A stretch of DNA of 40,005 nt. Source: a virus. Positions 38,911 through 40,005 of this stretch are shown piece by piece. How positions within the stretch are numbered: the stretch's first letter is position 1; each line of letters begins with the position of its first letter. The notes below the pieces were generated by a model. It saw only the letters and a program-made list of their open reading frames with translations, was not told where the DNA came from and did no database searches. The stretch is from IMG/VR virus record IMGVR_UViG_3300049733_000175, positions 1-40,005 of that record. One strand, given 5' to 3'. Both the position numbers and the translations under genes were made by a program.

Positions 38911-39617
38911 CCGACCCGCCACTTGTTGGACCATTCAACGCCCTGGCGTCGTCCTCGCGTATCGAGCCTGCGTCCGGACTTAGGCACAGTGCGCTTACCA
39001 GCCTCCGCTTTGATTCGCGTCTCGATGCGCGCCAGCTCACCCTGGAGGTATTGGTAATTGTCGTTCACGTCCGCGTCGCGCGTGGAGATGCGGAGAGCGG
39101 AATCGAATACGAGCCAATCCTCCCAACCGGCGATCCCGTCGAAGTCCGTGTCCGCATCGAGCTCGTCACCGGTCGGCAAGTACAACAAGCGGTAGTCATA
39201 CGAGCCGTCCGCTGTGGGCATGAACCGGATGACGTTGGACTCCTCGCGGAAGTAGGTCGGCGTCCCCGTCGTAACCCAGTTGTCCTGGTAGCGATTGCGT
39301 TCGCTCCGCTGATAGGGGAACAGCTCGCGCGGCTTGCCCTGGTAGTTGATATCGAAGCCGTAGAGGTGAACGAAGTCCGCCGGGAAGTCGACGCTTGATT
39401 CCCCCGCGAGGATAGTTGTCGCCGGCACAGCGCTGCCTGAGTCGTAATACGTGAGGTAGTAATCGCTCACGCTCGAGATCATCAGACGGAACGCCTGATT
39501 GCTCTGGTTCAGGGCGCGGACAATCTTCTCGGTCGTGTGGCGCTGTAGCGCGCCTTCCACGTCGGCCTGCCACCGGACGTCAGCGACCAGATCATCGGTG
39601 GTCCGCGTCCGCGCCAT
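38907..39617 (-). CDS. Head-tail adaptor / tail tubular protein A (gp11-like)
   Basis: This 236-residue protein has the layout of podovirus adaptor proteins. A helical start (TTEKIVRALNQSNQAFRLMI) is followed by FPADFVHLYGFDINYQGKPR and YDYRLLYLPTGDELDADTDF. A long helix then runs SALRISTRDADVNDNYQYLQ. The last residues are basic. It would form the ring between portal and nozzle and recruit the gp12-like protein encoded two genes later. Confidence 0.85.
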   Translation of the reverse strand: MARTRTTDDLVADVRWQADVEGALQRHTTEKIVRALNQSNQAFRLMISSVSDYYLTYYDSGSAVPATTILAGESSVDFPADFVHLYGFDINYQGKPRELFPYQRSERNRYQDNWVTTGTPTYFREESNVIRFMPTADGSYDYRLLYLPTGDELDADTDFDGIAGWEDWLVFDSALRISTRDADVNDNYQYLQGELARIETRIKAEAGKRTVPKSGRRLDTRGRRQGVEWSNKWRVG

Positions 39618-39620
39618 CTC

Positions 39621-39884
39621 TCAGCCCGCCAATCGTGCTTTGTGTTCCTTGATGACGTCCGCTTCGCTGGCGTTCGGAGTGAGCGTTCCGATCGTGAACA
39701 CCAGCGGCGCCCCCGTCGGGTCCTCGATGGTCCACCGGTGCACGTAATGCGCTGCGCGCGCGTCGCGCACGGCGCCGTGATAGTGCCAGCCGGAAGCTTT
39801 GGCTGGTGCCGACTTTTGCGGCGGCGGCTCCGACTTCGGTTGGCTCTTTTCTTTCACGAAATGTCCATGTTCATCACGAGGCAT
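39621..39884 (-). CDS. Hypothetical protein between head and tail genes (87 aa)
   Basis: This 87-residue protein has a disordered Lys/Pro-rich N-terminus (KSQPKSEPPPQKSAPAKASG) and a folded C-terminal part (HRWTIEDPTGAPLVFTIGTL) ending in a charged helix. Across the circular junction it starts three bases after the 72-residue gene. No family recognised. Confidence 0.7.
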   Translation of the reverse strand: MPRDEHGHFVKEKSQPKSEPPPQKSAPAKASGWHYHGAVRDARAAHYVHRWTIEDPTGAPLVFTIGTLTPNASEADVIKEHKARLAG

Positions 39885-39885
39885 A

Positions 39886-40005
39886 GCTCAACCTCCCACG
39901 CAGGCTTTGACCGCTCTCCAGAAGGCTTCCATGCGCGCCGGGTCGCCTTCGAGCTCCGGCATAAACTTGATCGCCTCATCCTCGAAGTCAGGCGGAATGG
40001 AGTAG
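39886..40005. repeat. Terminal direct repeat, right copy
   Basis: Exact second copy of bases 1-120. It marks the contig as circular, with a unit length of 39,885 bp. Confidence 0.95.
39888..40005 (-). CDS. Partial second copy of the gene at 3-221
   Basis: This is the C-terminal part of the 72-residue acidic protein, repeated because the contig ends overlap. The start lies beyond the window end. It does not represent a second gene if the molecule is circular. Confidence 0.9.
   Translation of the reverse strand, partial: YSIPPDFEDEAIKFMPELEGDPARMEAFWRAVKACVGG

Noticed and set aside
1-40005. CRISPR array, diversity-generating retroelement or toxin-antitoxin module
   Set aside because: No spaced direct-repeat array, no reverse transcriptase motif and no recognisable toxin-antitoxin pair were found.

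Overview
The window is one complete tailed-phage genome on a circularised contig. Its first and last 120 bases are identical, giving a unit of about 39,885 bp. The DNA is GC-rich throughout. Short-tail structural genes (a T7/P22-type portal, gp11/gp12-like tail-tube proteins, three giant internal virion proteins and a tailspike, with no tape measure or contractile tail) sit beside an integrase, a repressor/Cro pair and a tRNA-derived attP. This points to a temperate podovirus-like member of Caudoviricetes. Two lipoproteins and a lysozyme plus CHAP/NlpC-like lysis set suggest a GC-rich Gram-negative host. The attP carries the 3' half of a tRNA-Arg(CCU) gene, so the host attB is probably that tRNA gene. 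The host cannot be named more closely from the sequence.

Layout. (a) Control region, 14.3-14.9 kb: a Cro-like gene (minus) and a CI-like gene (plus) diverge from two promoters whose -10 boxes overlap. The CI-like transcript appears leaderless. A second plus-strand promoter with a perfect CCTATA-N8-TATAGG dyad drives the next operon. (b) Early minus operon, 14.3 to 11.4 kb: Cro-like protein, a multi-zinc-ribbon protein, a stand-alone DnaA domain IV protein, a VRR-NUC nuclease, a lambda O-like replication initiator carrying an internal iteron array (probable ori), and three small proteins. (c) A lone plus-strand cysteine-rich putative lipoprotein at 11.0-11.4 kb, probably a moron. (d) Late minus operon, 11.0 kb to 1, continuing through the circular junction from 40.0 to 21.7 kb: TerS-like protein, small genes, a GroES-like co-chaperonin, an HNH endonuclease fused to a copy of the terL start, TerL, a repeat-containing virion protein, portal, scaffold, capsid, two paralogous decoration-like proteins, tail-tube and nozzle proteins, ejection proteins, LamG protein, tailspike, a lipoprotein and the lysis genes. 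(e) Plus operon, 14.35-21.8 kb: repressor, small zinc proteins, a RecT-like annealing protein, Xis-like and Int, attP, a ubiquitin-fold protein, a TnpB nuclease and several unknowns.

Most genes in each operon overlap by the 4-base strings ATGA or GTGA, or by TGATG/TAATG. These overlaps fix many starts, including non-ATG ones, and reveal several genes under 60 codons. The most unusual items are: the HNH gene that has duplicated the first 15 codons of terL; the phage GroES; the lambda-like iteron origin inside the initiator gene; the ubiquitin-like protein next to TnpB and attP; an apparent +1 frameshift in a protein with about 19-residue repeats; and four 10-bp phased repeats beside attP.
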